A stretch of DNA of 64,000 nt from Elioraea sp051860475 (lineage in GTDB: Bacteria > Pseudomonadota > Alphaproteobacteria > Acetobacterales > Acetobacteraceae). Location: positions 1 to 64,000 of the forward strand of contig NZ_JBHYDW010000001.1 of NCBI RefSeq assembly GCF_051860475.1. Direction: 5' to 3'. Of the stretch, positions 17,601 through 26,869 are shown one piece after another; the first letter of the stretch is position 1; every line of letters starts with the position of its first letter. The notes under the pieces are model-generated. The model searched no databases, was not told the origin of the DNA, and saw nothing but the letters and a program-made list of their open reading frames with translations. Both the position numbers and the translations under genes were made by a program.

Positions 17601-19760
17601 TCACAGGGCCGAGAGGCCGAACTCGCCGACCGTCTTGAAGACAAGGCTGAAGATCAGGTCGGTGCCTGCGCCACCGACCGCGCTCGAGGTGAAGCGGCGC
17701 TGATAGGTCGCCACGAAGGCGAAGCACTCGTCCTCGTAGCGCACGCCGGCGTAGGACTGGACCATCGCCTCGCGCACGAGGTCGCGGCGCGCGCCGACGA
17801 AACCGGTCCAGTTGCCCCAGAGCCGGCCGCCGAGCGTGGCGCCGATCTCGCGCCTGGGGCCGGCCTGGAGCGTATCCGGCTGCGACGGCGCCGAGAGATA
17901 GGAGAGCGTCAGGGATCGCCCCGCCGCGCTCACCGTCGCCGAGAGGTCGGCGAGCCGGGTGGCGAAGGTGTCGCGATCGAGCCGCGTGCGGTAGGTCAGC
18001 GCGAGGTGATCCGACGGGATCACGGTCAGCCGTCCGACATAGTCCGACCGCCGCCCCTCCAGCCCCGATCCTGCCGGATAGAGGGAATCGGTCGCGGCGC
18101 GCCAGGACTGGCCGAACAGTCCCTCGATCGTCACGCCGTCGAGAAACCATGCCCCGCGCAGGCCCGCGTTCACCCTGAAGCCGCCGTCGAGCCGGTCGCG
18201 GCCGGGAAAACGGTTGAAGCCGAACAGATAGGCGTCGGAGAACTCGAGATCGACGCTGTCCTCGTTCGGAATGCGCGGGTCGCGGCCGGCCTTCGGCCCG
18301 GCAACAGCCTGGAGGATCGGCTCGATCACCTGGCTGCCCCAGGACCCGCCAGGCCGCAGGAGCGGCCAGCGCCAGGTCAGCGCGATCTGAGGATGGGCCC
18401 TGGCGGCCGCGCCGGCTCTTCCGCCGGGGATCGGCGTGGCGTCGGTATCGCCGCCCACCTGATAGCCCAGCACGTCGAGATTGGCCTCCACCGTCCAGAG
18501 ATCGCCCGCCGCGCCGCGCAGCGGCAGCGCCCAGTTCAGCCGCGACGCGATCCGGCGCGTCGCCGTGCCGGTCTGGCGGGTGGTCGCGAACACGCCGAGA
18601 TCGCCGCGCCACCGGCCACCGAGGAGCGCTTCCGTGCCGGTCACCTCGCCATAGAGGCGCGGCAGCACCAGCGGAATGCGCCGGGCGACATCCAGCGAGC
18701 CGAGGCCCTGATACACGTTCGCGTCGGCGCGGGCGTAGAAGTTGGCGCCGAACCCCTCGACGAAGGGTGTGCTCACCAGCAGGCTTGCGTTGCTGAGCGC
18801 GCCGATACGGTAGCGGCGCAGGTAGCTGCGGTCCGAGGACCGCTGCACGTCCCAGCCGGCGCGCCAGGTCTCGTCGAGGCTGAACCGGCCGGTGGAGACC
18901 AGGTTGCCGCGCCAGCGCGTCTCGTCGGGGTCGTAGGTGACGCTGCCGCTGACGGTCGCGAACCCGGCATTGAACCGCCGCCGCCACTCGCCGAACAGCA
19001 CGGCGCCCTTGCGGGCGGTCGCCATCGGCGAGATCGTCGCGTCCTCCGATGGCGAGATCACCCAGTAGTAGGGCTGGCGGTAGAACGCGCCGAGGAAGGT
19101 GCTGGTGCCGAACTCCGGAAACAGCAGACCGGATTTCCGTTTCACAGACGGATCGGCATGCCAGAAATAAGGGAGGTAGAGCACCGGGATGCCGGCAATC
19201 TGCATCGTGGCGTCGAAGTACTCGACGGTCTTCTCCTGCTCGTCGTGCACGACGCGATCGGCCCGGATCTGCCAGAGCGGCGCGCGTTCCGGGTCGCGCG
19301 GGCAGGCCTCGCAGGTCGAATAGACCGCGCGCGCCATCTCGGTGACGCGCCCGCCGGAACGCACCGCGCCCGCCGCGGCGAGCCGGCCGCCCTCGGCGAG
19401 CAGGGAGCGCAACTCACGCACGACCCCGTCACGCAGGTCCTCGGCGAGTTCCGCCTCCTCGGCGAAGAACACCTGGCCGTCCGGCTCCATCAGCACGACG
19501 TCGCCGCGCGCGGTGGCGCGCCCGGTCGGGCGGTGGAAGGTGATCTCCCGCGCGCGCAGGATGCGGTCGCCCTGCCAGGCCTCCACACCGCCGCGCGCGA
19601 TCACGAGATCGCGGTTCTCGTCGTACTCGACCTCGCCGGCGGTGAAGGTGACGGGCTGGCGCTCGGCGTCCGTCAGCGGGCGGCGGGTCTGCGCCGCTGC
19701 TGTCGCGGCCAGCACAAGCACGACGATCGCGGCGCCGACCGCCCTGCGCCCGCGCCCCAT
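17601..19760 (-). CDS. lptD: LPS-assembly outer-membrane protein LptD
   Basis: A 719-residue protein with a signal peptide (cleavage near AAAQ at 23-24). The N-terminal OstA/jellyroll domain includes ITFHRPTGRATARGDV, and the C-terminal beta-barrel has alternating polar/hydrophobic strands. It inserts lipopolysaccharide into the outer leaflet. CEAC near residues 148-151 may take part in the disulfides that control LptD assembly. PVLYLPYFWHADPSVKRKSG marks the start of the barrel and is well conserved in the family. It lies between lptG and surA, one base after the lptG stop. Confidence 0.95.
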   Translation of the reverse strand: MGRGRRAVGAAIVVLVLAATAAAQTRRPLTDAERQPVTFTAGEVEYDENRDLVIARGGVEAWQGDRILRAREITFHRPTGRATARGDVVLMEPDGQVFFAEEAELAEDLRDGVVRELRSLLAEGGRLAAAGAVRSGGRVTEMARAVYSTCEACPRDPERAPLWQIRADRVVHDEQEKTVEYFDATMQIAGIPVLYLPYFWHADPSVKRKSGLLFPEFGTSTFLGAFYRQPYYWVISPSEDATISPMATARKGAVLFGEWRRRFNAGFATVSGSVTYDPDETRWRGNLVSTGRFSLDETWRAGWDVQRSSDRSYLRRYRIGALSNASLLVSTPFVEGFGANFYARADANVYQGLGSLDVARRIPLVLPRLYGEVTGTEALLGGRWRGDLGVFATTRQTGTATRRIASRLNWALPLRGAAGDLWTVEANLDVLGYQVGGDTDATPIPGGRAGAAARAHPQIALTWRWPLLRPGGSWGSQVIEPILQAVAGPKAGRDPRIPNEDSVDLEFSDAYLFGFNRFPGRDRLDGGFRVNAGLRGAWFLDGVTIEGLFGQSWRAATDSLYPAGSGLEGRRSDYVGRLTVIPSDHLALTYRTRLDRDTFATRLADLSATVSAAGRSLTLSYLSAPSQPDTLQAGPRREIGATLGGRLWGNWTGFVGARRDLVREAMVQSYAGVRYEDECFAFVATYQRRFTSSAVGGAGTDLIFSLVFKTVGEFGLSAL

Positions 19761-19761
19761 C

Positions 19762-20877
19762 TCAGCCGTCCTCGAGATGCAGCAGCATCGCCACGGCGAG
19801 CATCAGCCCGACACCCGTGGGCGTCCACGCCGCGAGCGTGACGGGAAGCGCACCGCTGATGCCGAACTCGCCGACCACCTTGGTCAGCACGAACAGCGAG
19901 AAGCCGGCGGCGACGCCGGCGGCGATCATCACCCCGACCCCGCCGCGCCGTGCCGGGCGCATCGAGAACCCGGCCGAGACCAGAACCATCGTGCCGGCGA
20001 GCAGCGGCAGCGCGAGCAGTGCGTTGAAGCGCAGCCGGTGCCGCTGCGCCGAGAACCCGGCGTCCTCCAGGACCCGGACGAAGCCGGGAAGCGCCCAGAA
20101 CGACAGCGTATCGGGCGGGGCAAGCCCGTCCTGCAGCCGCGCGACGGTGAGGTCGGTCGGCAGCGCGACCGCAGGTTCGCGCAGTCCCATCCGCTCGGGA
20201 CCGACGGAGGCGGCGTTCTCCAGCCGCCAGTGCCGCGGCTCCAGGACCGCCCGGTCGGCCTCGATGCGGCCGAGGAAGCGATCGTCCGGACCGAGACGGA
20301 ACACCGAGACGCGCTCGAGCGTCAGCCGCTCAGGACCGACGGCAGCGATCCGTTCGCCGTGCAGGATGGCGGCGCCGCCGGGTGTGAGCGCGTCGTCGGG
20401 CTGCTTCACCCAGAGCCCGCCACCCGAGAGGCCGAGCGTGCCTGCGCCGCCGCGCAGCAGCACGGAATCGAGCCGTTCGGCGCGCGCATAGAACATCGCC
20501 GAGACCGGACTGATGACGGTGATCGCGATCACGCCGAGGGCAGCGCCGGCGAGCACGGGCGCGGCGAGGAACTGCCAGGCCGAGACACCGCCCGCGCGCG
20601 CCACGATCAGCTCCGAGGAGCGCGTCAGGCGCCAGAACGCGACGAGGCCGCCGATCAGCACCGCGAACGGCAGGATCTCGATCGCCATGAAGGGCAGCTT
20701 CAGGGTGCTGATCTCGACCAGGCTCGCGAACGGCACATCCGCGCGGCCGGCGGCGCGGCGCGTCAGCTCGATCACGTCGAACAGGGCGACGATCGCGATC
20801 AGCGCCGCCAGCACCGAGATCGTCGAGACCAGGAACACCCGCCCGACATAGAGGGCAAGCACGCGCGGGATCTGCAC
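19762..20877 (-). CDS. lptG: LPS export ABC transporter permease LptG
   Basis: A 371-residue YjgP/YjgQ-family permease. Helices lie at about 10-35, 55-80 and 95-120, then a large periplasmic beta-jellyroll, then three C-terminal helices (about 275-365). With LptF and the ATPase LptB (not in this window) it pulls LPS from the inner membrane. ILPFAVLIGGLVAFWRLTRS (63-82) is typical of the cytoplasmic coupling region. The start is GTG 20877, nine bases after lptF ends. The LptF/LptG assignment follows from order next to lptD. Confidence 0.94.
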   Translation of the reverse strand: MQIPRVLALYVGRVFLVSTISVLAALIAIVALFDVIELTRRAAGRADVPFASLVEISTLKLPFMAIEILPFAVLIGGLVAFWRLTRSSELIVARAGGVSAWQFLAAPVLAGAALGVIAITVISPVSAMFYARAERLDSVLLRGGAGTLGLSGGGLWVKQPDDALTPGGAAILHGERIAAVGPERLTLERVSVFRLGPDDRFLGRIEADRAVLEPRHWRLENAASVGPERMGLREPAVALPTDLTVARLQDGLAPPDTLSFWALPGFVRVLEDAGFSAQRHRLRFNALLALPLLAGTMVLVSAGFSMRPARRGGVGVMIAAGVAAGFSLFVLTKVVGEFGISGALPVTLAAWTPTGVGLMLAVAMLLHLEDG

Positions 20878-20886
20878 GGTGCGGCC

Positions 20887-22005
20887 TCAGCCCGGCGCCA
20901 GTTCGGCGGCCGGCACGCGCGCGCGCGCCGGATGGAGCAGCCAGACCAGGGCGATCACGCCGGGCAGCACCGCCTGGGCCCAGATAAGCGGCACGAGGCC
21001 GAGCTCACGCGCGGCAAGGTTGCCGATCCCGACCCCGAGCGCCACCAGGCCGCCGCCGATCCCGACCGCGATCAGCACGCGGCCGGTCTTGCCGTGGCGG
21101 CTGAACTGCCCGGTCAGCAGCGCGGCGAGCCCGACGAGGGCGAGGGAGAGGGTCGCGAGCGGCCCTGCAAGGCGCTGATGCGCCTCGACGGTGAACCGCC
21201 CCCGGTCGCGCGCGCTGATCTGCTCGGCGGGATCGGGGCTGAGCAGCTCCAGCACCCCGCGTTCGCGGGCGTCCCGGTGGCGCACCTCGTCGCGCGCCGC
21301 CTCGGTCGCCAGGCTCAGCGTGTTCTCGGCGAAGGACAGGATGCGCAGCGTGCCGGTACGGCGGTCGACCTCCTGGCGCGTGCCGTTCTGAAGCGTCACA
21401 CGCGGCGTGTCCCCCTCGAGCGTGAGCCAGCCGCGCTCCGCAAGGATGGTCGCAGGCGCGCCCGGCGTGCGCGTGTCATGCACCATGATGCCGCGGAAAT
21501 CACCGTCGCGGTCGCGCTCGCGGATATAGACCGTCAGCCCCTCGCCGAGCGGGTTGAATACGCCCTCCTGCAGCAGCACCGCCGCCATGCGGTTGCGGAT
21601 CTCGAACTGGTATTCGCGGAACGCCCGGTAGCTCTCCGGCACGACCCAGAGGTTCATGGTCCAGCCGAGCAGCGCCGCCGCGCCGGCGAGCACGAGCGCC
21701 GGCCGTGCGAGCGCCATCGGCCCCATGCCGGCGGCGCGCATCACGACGAGCTCGCGATCGTCTTCCATGCGGCTGTAGACCGCCAGGATCACGATGAAGG
21801 TCGTCACCGGCAGGATCACGGCAACGAAGTTGGGCAGCATGAAGACGGTGAGCTCGAAGAACACCGCGAGCGACAGGCCGCGGTTCAGCACGAGCTCGAG
21901 GAAGCGCAGCGACTGGGTGAGCCAGATCAGCACGGCGAGCCCACCGGTCACGGCGACCAAGCCGATCGCGAGCTGGCGCAGCATGTAGCGCGAGAGTCGG
22001 TTCAC
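20887..22005 (-). CDS. lptF: LPS export ABC transporter permease LptF
   Basis: A 372-residue YjgP/YjgQ-family permease with the same six-helix plus periplasmic jellyroll layout as its neighbour. VILPVTTFIVILAVYSRM (about 63-80) and MRAAGMGPMALARPAL form the cytoplasmic coupling segment. It heterodimerises with LptG to extract LPS. GTG 22005 is used; it lies 13 bases beyond the stop of the upstream oxidase gene, so the operon may extend upstream. Confidence 0.94.
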   Translation of the reverse strand: MNRLSRYMLRQLAIGLVAVTGGLAVLIWLTQSLRFLELVLNRGLSLAVFFELTVFMLPNFVAVILPVTTFIVILAVYSRMEDDRELVVMRAAGMGPMALARPALVLAGAAALLGWTMNLWVVPESYRAFREYQFEIRNRMAAVLLQEGVFNPLGEGLTVYIRERDRDGDFRGIMVHDTRTPGAPATILAERGWLTLEGDTPRVTLQNGTRQEVDRRTGTLRILSFAENTLSLATEAARDEVRHRDARERGVLELLSPDPAEQISARDRGRFTVEAHQRLAGPLATLSLALVGLAALLTGQFSRHGKTGRVLIAVGIGGGLVALGVGIGNLAARELGLVPLIWAQAVLPGVIALVWLLHPARARVPAAELAPG

Positions 22006-22018
22006 CGTGGCCTCGGCA

Positions 22019-23464
22019 TCATCGCGGTTCGACGACCTTGCCGGGGTTCATCAGCCCGCGCGGATCGAGCGCGGCCTTGATCCGCCGCATGGTCTCGATC
22101 TCGGGACCCGCGCGCCACTCGGCGAGCGTGGCGGTCTTCAGCCGGCCGATCCCGTGCTCGGCGGAGAAGCTGCCGCCGAGCGCGCGCACCTGCTCGGCAA
22201 CCGCGTCGGCGATCGCGTCCCAGAGCGCGAGGAAGGCATCGTCCGCCATCGCTGCGGGGCGCGAGAAGTTGAAGTGGATGTTGCCGTCGCCGACATGGCC
22301 GAACGGGCAGGGCCGGACCTCGGGCACGATCCGGCGCACCGCTGCGATGCCGCGCGCGATGAGCTCCGGCACCTTCGAGACCGGCACCGAGACGTCGTTC
22401 TTGACCGAAGCTCCCTCGCGCTTCTGCGCCTCGGCATGCTCCTCGCGGATGCGCCACAGCGCCTGACGCTGCGCCACGCTCTCGGCAAGGGCCGCGTCCA
22501 GCACGATCCCCTCCTCCATCGCCGCGCCGAGCACCGTCTCGAGCACGGCGCGCAGAGTGGCGCCCGGGCGCGGCGAGGCGAGCTCGACCAGCGCGTAGTG
22601 ATCGTACCGGGCGGCGAGAGGGTCCTTCAAGTCAGGGATGTGGTGCAGCACGAGATCGATGCCGAACCGGGCCATGTACTCGAACGCGGCGAGCGAATCG
22701 CCGTCGTGGCGCTGGAACCGGTTCAGGAGCCCGACCGCCGCCTCGACCGAGGGCAGGGCGACGAACGCCGCCTGCACGTCGCGCGGACGCGGCGCGAGCC
22801 TGAGCACCGCGCGCGTGACGATGCCGAGCGTGCCCTCGGCGCCGACGAAGAGCTGGCGCAGCGCGTAGCCGGTGTTGTCCTTGCGCAGCCGGCGCATCAG
22901 GTCGAGCACCGAACCGTCCGGCAGCACGACCTCCAGCCCCAGCACCTGCTCGCGCATGTTGCCGTACCGCACGGTCGTGTTGCCGCCGGCGTTGGTGGAG
23001 ATCAGCCCGCCGATCTGCGCCGTGCCCTCGGAGGAGAGCGAGAGCGGGAACAGGCAGCCTGCCGCCTCCGCCGCCTGCTGCACCGAGGCCAGCACGGCGC
23101 CGGCCTCGACCGCCATGGTCATGTCGGCGGGATCGATGTCGAGGATGCGGTTCATGCGCGCGACCGAGAGCACCACCTCGTCGCCGCGCCCGAGCGGGGT
23201 CGACCCGCCGCAGAGCGAGGTGTTGCCCGCCTGAGGCACGATCGCGACCCCGGCCTCGGCGCACAGCCGCACCGCCTCGGCGCATTCGGCGGTGCTGGCG
23301 GGGCGCAGCACGGCGAGGGCGGAGCCCGGGAACAGCTTGCGCCAGTCGGCGCTGTGCGCAGCGATCGCGTCGGCGTCGCTCAGCAGCCCCCGCTCGCCGA
23401 GCACGGTGGAAAGACGGGCGGCGAGCGCGCTCGGCAGGCCGGCGCGGGTGGCGGCATCGGGCAT
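22019..23464 (-). CDS. FAD-binding hydroxyacid oxidase/dehydrogenase (GlcD/D-lactate type)
   Basis: A 481-residue flavoprotein of the vanillyl-alcohol-oxidase superfamily. The FAD-binding domain has PQAGNTSLCGGSTP and GLISTNAGGNTTVRYGNMR; GAEGTLGIVTRAVLRL follows. The C-terminal FAD-linked oxidase domain has the metal-site HVGDGNIHFN and the closing AEHGIGRLK. Such enzymes oxidise D-lactate, D-2-hydroxyglutarate or glycolate; without the partner subunits of glycolate oxidase, a single-chain D-hydroxyacid dehydrogenase is most likely. Its stop is 13 bases from the lptF start. Confidence 0.9.
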   Translation of the reverse strand: MPDAATRAGLPSALAARLSTVLGERGLLSDADAIAAHSADWRKLFPGSALAVLRPASTAECAEAVRLCAEAGVAIVPQAGNTSLCGGSTPLGRGDEVVLSVARMNRILDIDPADMTMAVEAGAVLASVQQAAEAAGCLFPLSLSSEGTAQIGGLISTNAGGNTTVRYGNMREQVLGLEVVLPDGSVLDLMRRLRKDNTGYALRQLFVGAEGTLGIVTRAVLRLAPRPRDVQAAFVALPSVEAAVGLLNRFQRHDGDSLAAFEYMARFGIDLVLHHIPDLKDPLAARYDHYALVELASPRPGATLRAVLETVLGAAMEEGIVLDAALAESVAQRQALWRIREEHAEAQKREGASVKNDVSVPVSKVPELIARGIAAVRRIVPEVRPCPFGHVGDGNIHFNFSRPAAMADDAFLALWDAIADAVAEQVRALGGSFSAEHGIGRLKTATLAEWRAGPEIETMRRIKAALDPRGLMNPGKVVEPR

Positions 23465-23500
23465 GGCGGGAGCGAGGCTTGCGCCGGGTCGCGCGCCGGG

Positions 23501-24475
23501 TCAACCGGGACGCGGTGCGGCCGCGCGGGCCAGCCGGTCATTGATGGCGAGGCCAAGCCCGTGCTGCGGCACCGGCATCGCGGCGATGCGGGCGAGCCCG
23601 TGGCGACGACCCTCGGCATCGAGGAACCTGAGCCCGGCGAACAGCCGGGCGGCAGCCTCGGCGAGATCGGCCGAGTCGGACAGGCTGAAGGCCAGCGCCG
23701 CGCCCGCGGGCGGCGGGCCGAAGGCGAGCACCGCCTCGTCCGGCCCGAACCCGGTCGCGTCGAGGCGCACCGGCAGCACCGGCGCGTAGTGGCTGGCGAG
23801 CATCCCGGGGCCGCGCGGCGCCTCGGCCGCCCCCTCGGCAAGCGCCACCGGGCCGATCACCGCCTCGATCGCCTCCCGTGTCGTCCCGCCCGGGCGCAGC
23901 AGCACCGCCGTGCGGCCCGAGAGGTCGAGCACGCTGCTCTCCAGCCCGACGGCGCAGCACCCGCCATCCAGCACGGCGTCGATCGCACCGGCGAGCTCTT
24001 CCAGCACATGCGCGGCGGTGGTCGGGCTGACGCGGCCGGAGATATTGGCGGATGGAGCTGCGACCGGGCGCGCGGTGGCTTCCAGCAGCGCCCGCGCGAG
24101 CGGGTGTGCCGGCACGCGGACCGCGACCGTGTCGAGCCCCGCCCGCGCGAGCAGCGCGACCGGGCAGCCTAGCGCGGCCGGCAGCACCAGCGTCAGCGGC
24201 CCGGGCCAGAGCGCGGCGGCAAGCGCGCGGGCGCGGGCATCGGCCACGCTGAGCCCGAATGCGGCCGCGGCCTCGGGGAGATGCGCGATCAGCGGGTTGA
24301 ACGCGGGCCGACGCTTGGCGGCGAAGATCGCGGCGACCGCGCGCGCGTCGGTCGNNNNNNNNNNCCCGCCGAGGCCGTACACGGTCTCGGTCGGAAAGGC
24401 GACCAGCCTTCCGGCCCGCAGCAGCCGCGCCGCCTCGGTGATCCCCGCCGCATCCGCGGGAAGTCGCTCGGTCAC
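23501..24475 (-). CDS. tsaC: L-threonylcarbamoyladenylate synthase (Sua5 type)
   Basis: About 324 residues. The N-terminal YrdC domain makes threonylcarbamoyl-AMP for tRNA t6A, with VAFPTETVYGLGG, then FAAKRRPAFNPLIAH, then PSANISGRVSPTTAAHV. A C-terminal Sua5 domain follows, linked by GPGMLASHYAP. The 10-N gap at 24355-24364 falls right after VYGLGG. The family usually has VYGLG-A-D-A-T there, so the true gap is probably about four bases and the frame is intact. GTG 24475 overlaps the cysQ stop (GTGA). Confidence 0.93.
   Translation of the reverse strand: MTERLPADAAGITEAARLLRAGRLVAFPTETVYGLGGXXXXTDARAVAAIFAAKRRPAFNPLIAHLPEAAAAFGLSVADARARALAAALWPGPLTLVLPAALGCPVALLARAGLDTVAVRVPAHPLARALLEATARPVAAPSANISGRVSPTTAAHVLEELAGAIDAVLDGGCCAVGLESSVLDLSGRTAVLLRPGGTTREAIEAVIGPVALAEGAAEAPRGPGMLASHYAPVLPVRLDATGFGPDEAVLAFGPPPAGAALAFSLSDSADLAEAAARLFAGLRFLDAEGRRHGLARIAAMPVPQHGLGLAINDRLARAAAPRPG
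24355..24364. other. Assembly gap (10 N) inside tsaC
   Basis: Ten undetermined bases interrupt the conserved substrate-binding segment of tsaC. The reading frame matches on both sides if the real number of missing bases is 1 modulo 3, as the family alignment suggests. Confidence 0.97.
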
Positions 24476-25233
24476 GCGACGCCCCGGCAGACGAAGTCGG
24501 GATTGGCGAAGCCCGGCTTGCCGTAGCCCAGCGGCGCGCCGTCGGCCGTGCGCACCGACCCGCCTGCCGCCTCCACCACGGCCTGAGGTCCGGCCGTGTC
24601 CCACTCCATGGTCCGGCCGAACCGCGGATAGAGGTCCGCCATGCCCTCGGCGACGCGGCAGAACTTCACCGCCGAGCCGGCATTGACGATCCGCGCGACC
24701 GGCCGCTCGGCCAGGTAGTCCGTCAGCCGGGGATCGTCGGCGAACTGGCGTGAGGCGAACACGGTCAGCCCCTCGGGCGGGACCGCGCGTGCAGCGATCG
24801 GCCGACGGCCCGCGCTGTCCTGCTTCCACGCGCCCTGGCCTGGGATGCCAAGGAACAGCTCCCCCGTGGCCGGCAGCGCCACCCCGCCGAGAACGGGGCG
24901 CCCGCGCTCAATCAGTCCGATGCAGACCGCGAACTCGTCGCGTCCGGCGGCGAACTCGCGCGTGCCGTCGAGCGGGTCGACCAGCCAGAACCGCTCGCCT
25001 GGCCGCTCGATCCGGCCGGCCGCCACCTCCTCCTCGGCGATCACGGGGATCGCCGGCGTGGCTGCGCGCAATCCGGTGACGATCCGTGCCTCCGCCGCGT
25101 GATCCGCCTCCGTCACCGGCGTGCGGTCGAGCTTGCGGGTGACCGTGATGCCGCTCTCGCGTACCGCCATGATGGCGTCCGCCGCGGCGAGGGCGAGTCG
25201 TGCGACAAGTTCCAGGCATTCTTGATCCGTCAT
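24472..25233 (-). CDS. cysQ: 3'(2'),5'-bisphosphate nucleotidase CysQ
   Basis: A 253-residue inositol-monophosphatase-superfamily enzyme with all metal sites: EEE at 67-69, DPLDGTREF at 86-94, and EWDTAGP near 205. The FAAGRDEFAV after DGT is the CysQ rather than SuhB pattern. CysQ removes the 3'-phosphate from PAP/PAPS, a toxic by-product of sulfate assimilation. It overlaps tsaC and faces pepA across a 90-base divergent spacer. Confidence 0.9.
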   Translation of the reverse strand: MTDQECLELVARLALAAADAIMAVRESGITVTRKLDRTPVTEADHAAEARIVTGLRAATPAIPVIAEEEVAAGRIERPGERFWLVDPLDGTREFAAGRDEFAVCIGLIERGRPVLGGVALPATGELFLGIPGQGAWKQDSAGRRPIAARAVPPEGLTVFASRQFADDPRLTDYLAERPVARIVNAGSAVKFCRVAEGMADLYPRFGRTMEWDTAGPQAVVEAAGGSVRTADGAPLGYGKPGFANPDFVCRGVA

Positions 25234-25259
25234 GGATTGGTGTTAGCCCCGACGTCCGG

Positions 25260-25277
25260 GCATGGCAAAGCATGGCA
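25260..25277. promoter_or_regulatory. Short direct repeat in the cysQ-pepA divergent spacer
   Basis: GCATGGCA occurs twice (25260-25267 and 25270-25277), one helical turn apart, between the divergent starts of cysQ and pepA. It could be an activator or repressor site; nothing else supports this. Confidence 0.25.
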
Positions 25278-25323
25278 CGCTTGCTACAGTCCGTGGTCAC
25301 GCACGAACCCCGGGGATCACCGC

Positions 25324-26847
25324 ATGCTCGACATCACCTTCGCCAAGCCCGCCCTGCCGGAGAAGGGCGCGCTCGCGCTGCTGCTTGGCGAGGGTGAGAA
25401 CCCGACGGGACTGGGCGCCGCAGCCGATGCGGCGACCGCCGGCGCGATCAGCCGCGCCCTCACCGCCGCCTCGTTCAAGGGCAAGAAGAACGAGACGGTG
25501 ACGATCCTCGCTCCGGGTGCCGGGCTCTCGCGCGTGGTCGTGGTCGGGGTCGGCAAGCGCGAGGAGGCGGACGGGCGCGCCACCGAGGAGGCGGGCGGCA
25601 CGGCGGCCGCGGCATTGTCGACCGAGGCTGCGGCCGTGCTCGAGGTCGGGCCCGCCGCCCCCGCGCGCGCCGCCGAGGCCGCACTCGGCGCGGTGCTGCG
25701 CGCCTGGCGCTTCGACAAGTACCGCACCACCGAGAAGGCCGAGGACAAGCCGAAGCTGGCGCGGCTCGTGGTCGCGCACGATGATGCGACGAAGGCGCGC
25801 GCGGCCTGGGTGCCGCTCAAGGGCGTCGCGGAAGGCGTCTTCCTCGCCCGCGAACTGGTCGCCGAGCCGCCGAACGTGCTGAACCCCGTCGAGATGGCCG
25901 AGCGCTGCCGCACGCTCGCGAAGCTTGGCCTCGAGGTCGAGATCCTCGGGCCGAAGGAGATGAAGAAGCTCGGCTTCGGCGCGCTGCTTGGCGTGGCCCA
26001 GGGCTCGGCGAACGAGCCGCGCATGGTGGTGATGCAGTGGCATGGCGCCTCCGGCGCCGGGGGGCACGGCGCGGGCGGCACGGCGGCCAAGGGCAAGCGC
26101 GCGGCCAAGGCCGCGAAGCCGGTCGCATTCATCGGCAAGGGCGTCACCTTCGACACCGGCGGCATCTCGCTCAAGCCGGCCGCCGGCATGGAGGACATGA
26201 AGTGGGACATGGCCGGTGCGGGCACGGTGGTCGGGCTGATGGCCGCGCTCGCCGGACGCAAGGCGAAGGTCGATGCGGTGGGGATCGTCGGGCTGGTCGA
26301 GAACATGCCCTCGGGCACGGCGCAGCGGCCCGGCGACGTGGTGAAGACCTATTCCGGCCAGACCGTCGAGGTGCTGAACACGGATGCCGAGGGCCGGCTC
26401 GTGCTGGCTGACGTGCTCTGGTACTGCCAGGAGCGGTTCGAACCGGCCTTCATGGTCGATCTCGCCACGCTGACCGGGGCGATCGTGATCAGCCTCGGCC
26501 ACGAGAACGCCGGCCTCTTCGCGAACGACGACGATCTCGCGCAGAAGCTGATCGCCGCGGGTCAAGCGACCGGCGAGGGGGTGTGGCGCATGCCGCTCGG
26601 CGAGGCCTACGACAAGATGCTGAAATCCGACATCGCCGACATGAAGAACATCGGCGGACGGCCGGGCGGCGCGGTGACGGCGGCGCAGTTCCTCCAGCGC
26701 TTCGTCAACGGCAAGCCCTGGGCGCATCTTGACATCGCCGGCACGGCCTGGAGCAGCAAGGACAAGCCCTGCGTGCCCAAGGGTGCCACCGCGTTCGGGG
26801 TTCGGCTGCTCGACCGGCTGGTCGCCGAGCACCACGAGAAGGGCTGA
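25324..26847 (+). CDS. pepA: Leucyl aminopeptidase (M17, PepA type)
   Basis: A 507-residue M17 aminopeptidase with an N-terminal macro-like domain and a C-terminal two-metal catalytic domain. KGVTFDTGGISLKP holds the first metal-binding lysine and aspartate plus the catalytic lysine; MKWDMAGAG and NTDAEGRL (352-359) complete the site. A flexible Gly/Ala/Lys-rich insert (about 240-260) before the catalytic domain is longer than in E. coli PepA. ATG 25324 gives the normal N-terminus (MLDITFAKP). It heads a plus-strand run with a second M17 peptidase and holC. Confidence 0.95.
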   Translation: MLDITFAKPALPEKGALALLLGEGENPTGLGAAADAATAGAISRALTAASFKGKKNETVTILAPGAGLSRVVVVGVGKREEADGRATEEAGGTAAAALSTEAAAVLEVGPAAPARAAEAALGAVLRAWRFDKYRTTEKAEDKPKLARLVVAHDDATKARAAWVPLKGVAEGVFLARELVAEPPNVLNPVEMAERCRTLAKLGLEVEILGPKEMKKLGFGALLGVAQGSANEPRMVVMQWHGASGAGGHGAGGTAAKGKRAAKAAKPVAFIGKGVTFDTGGISLKPAAGMEDMKWDMAGAGTVVGLMAALAGRKAKVDAVGIVGLVENMPSGTAQRPGDVVKTYSGQTVEVLNTDAEGRLVLADVLWYCQERFEPAFMVDLATLTGAIVISLGHENAGLFANDDDLAQKLIAAGQATGEGVWRMPLGEAYDKMLKSDIADMKNIGGRPGGAVTAAQFLQRFVNGKPWAHLDIAGTAWSSKDKPCVPKGATAFGVRLLDRLVAEHHEKG

Positions 26848-26869
26848 GGCCCGCGGCGCGGCGGCGGCG

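Noticed and set aside
19342..22080. A 912-codon plus-strand frame opposite lptD, lptG and lptF
   Set aside because: Same GC-driven shadow pattern; the minus-strand lpt genes explain the stretch fully.
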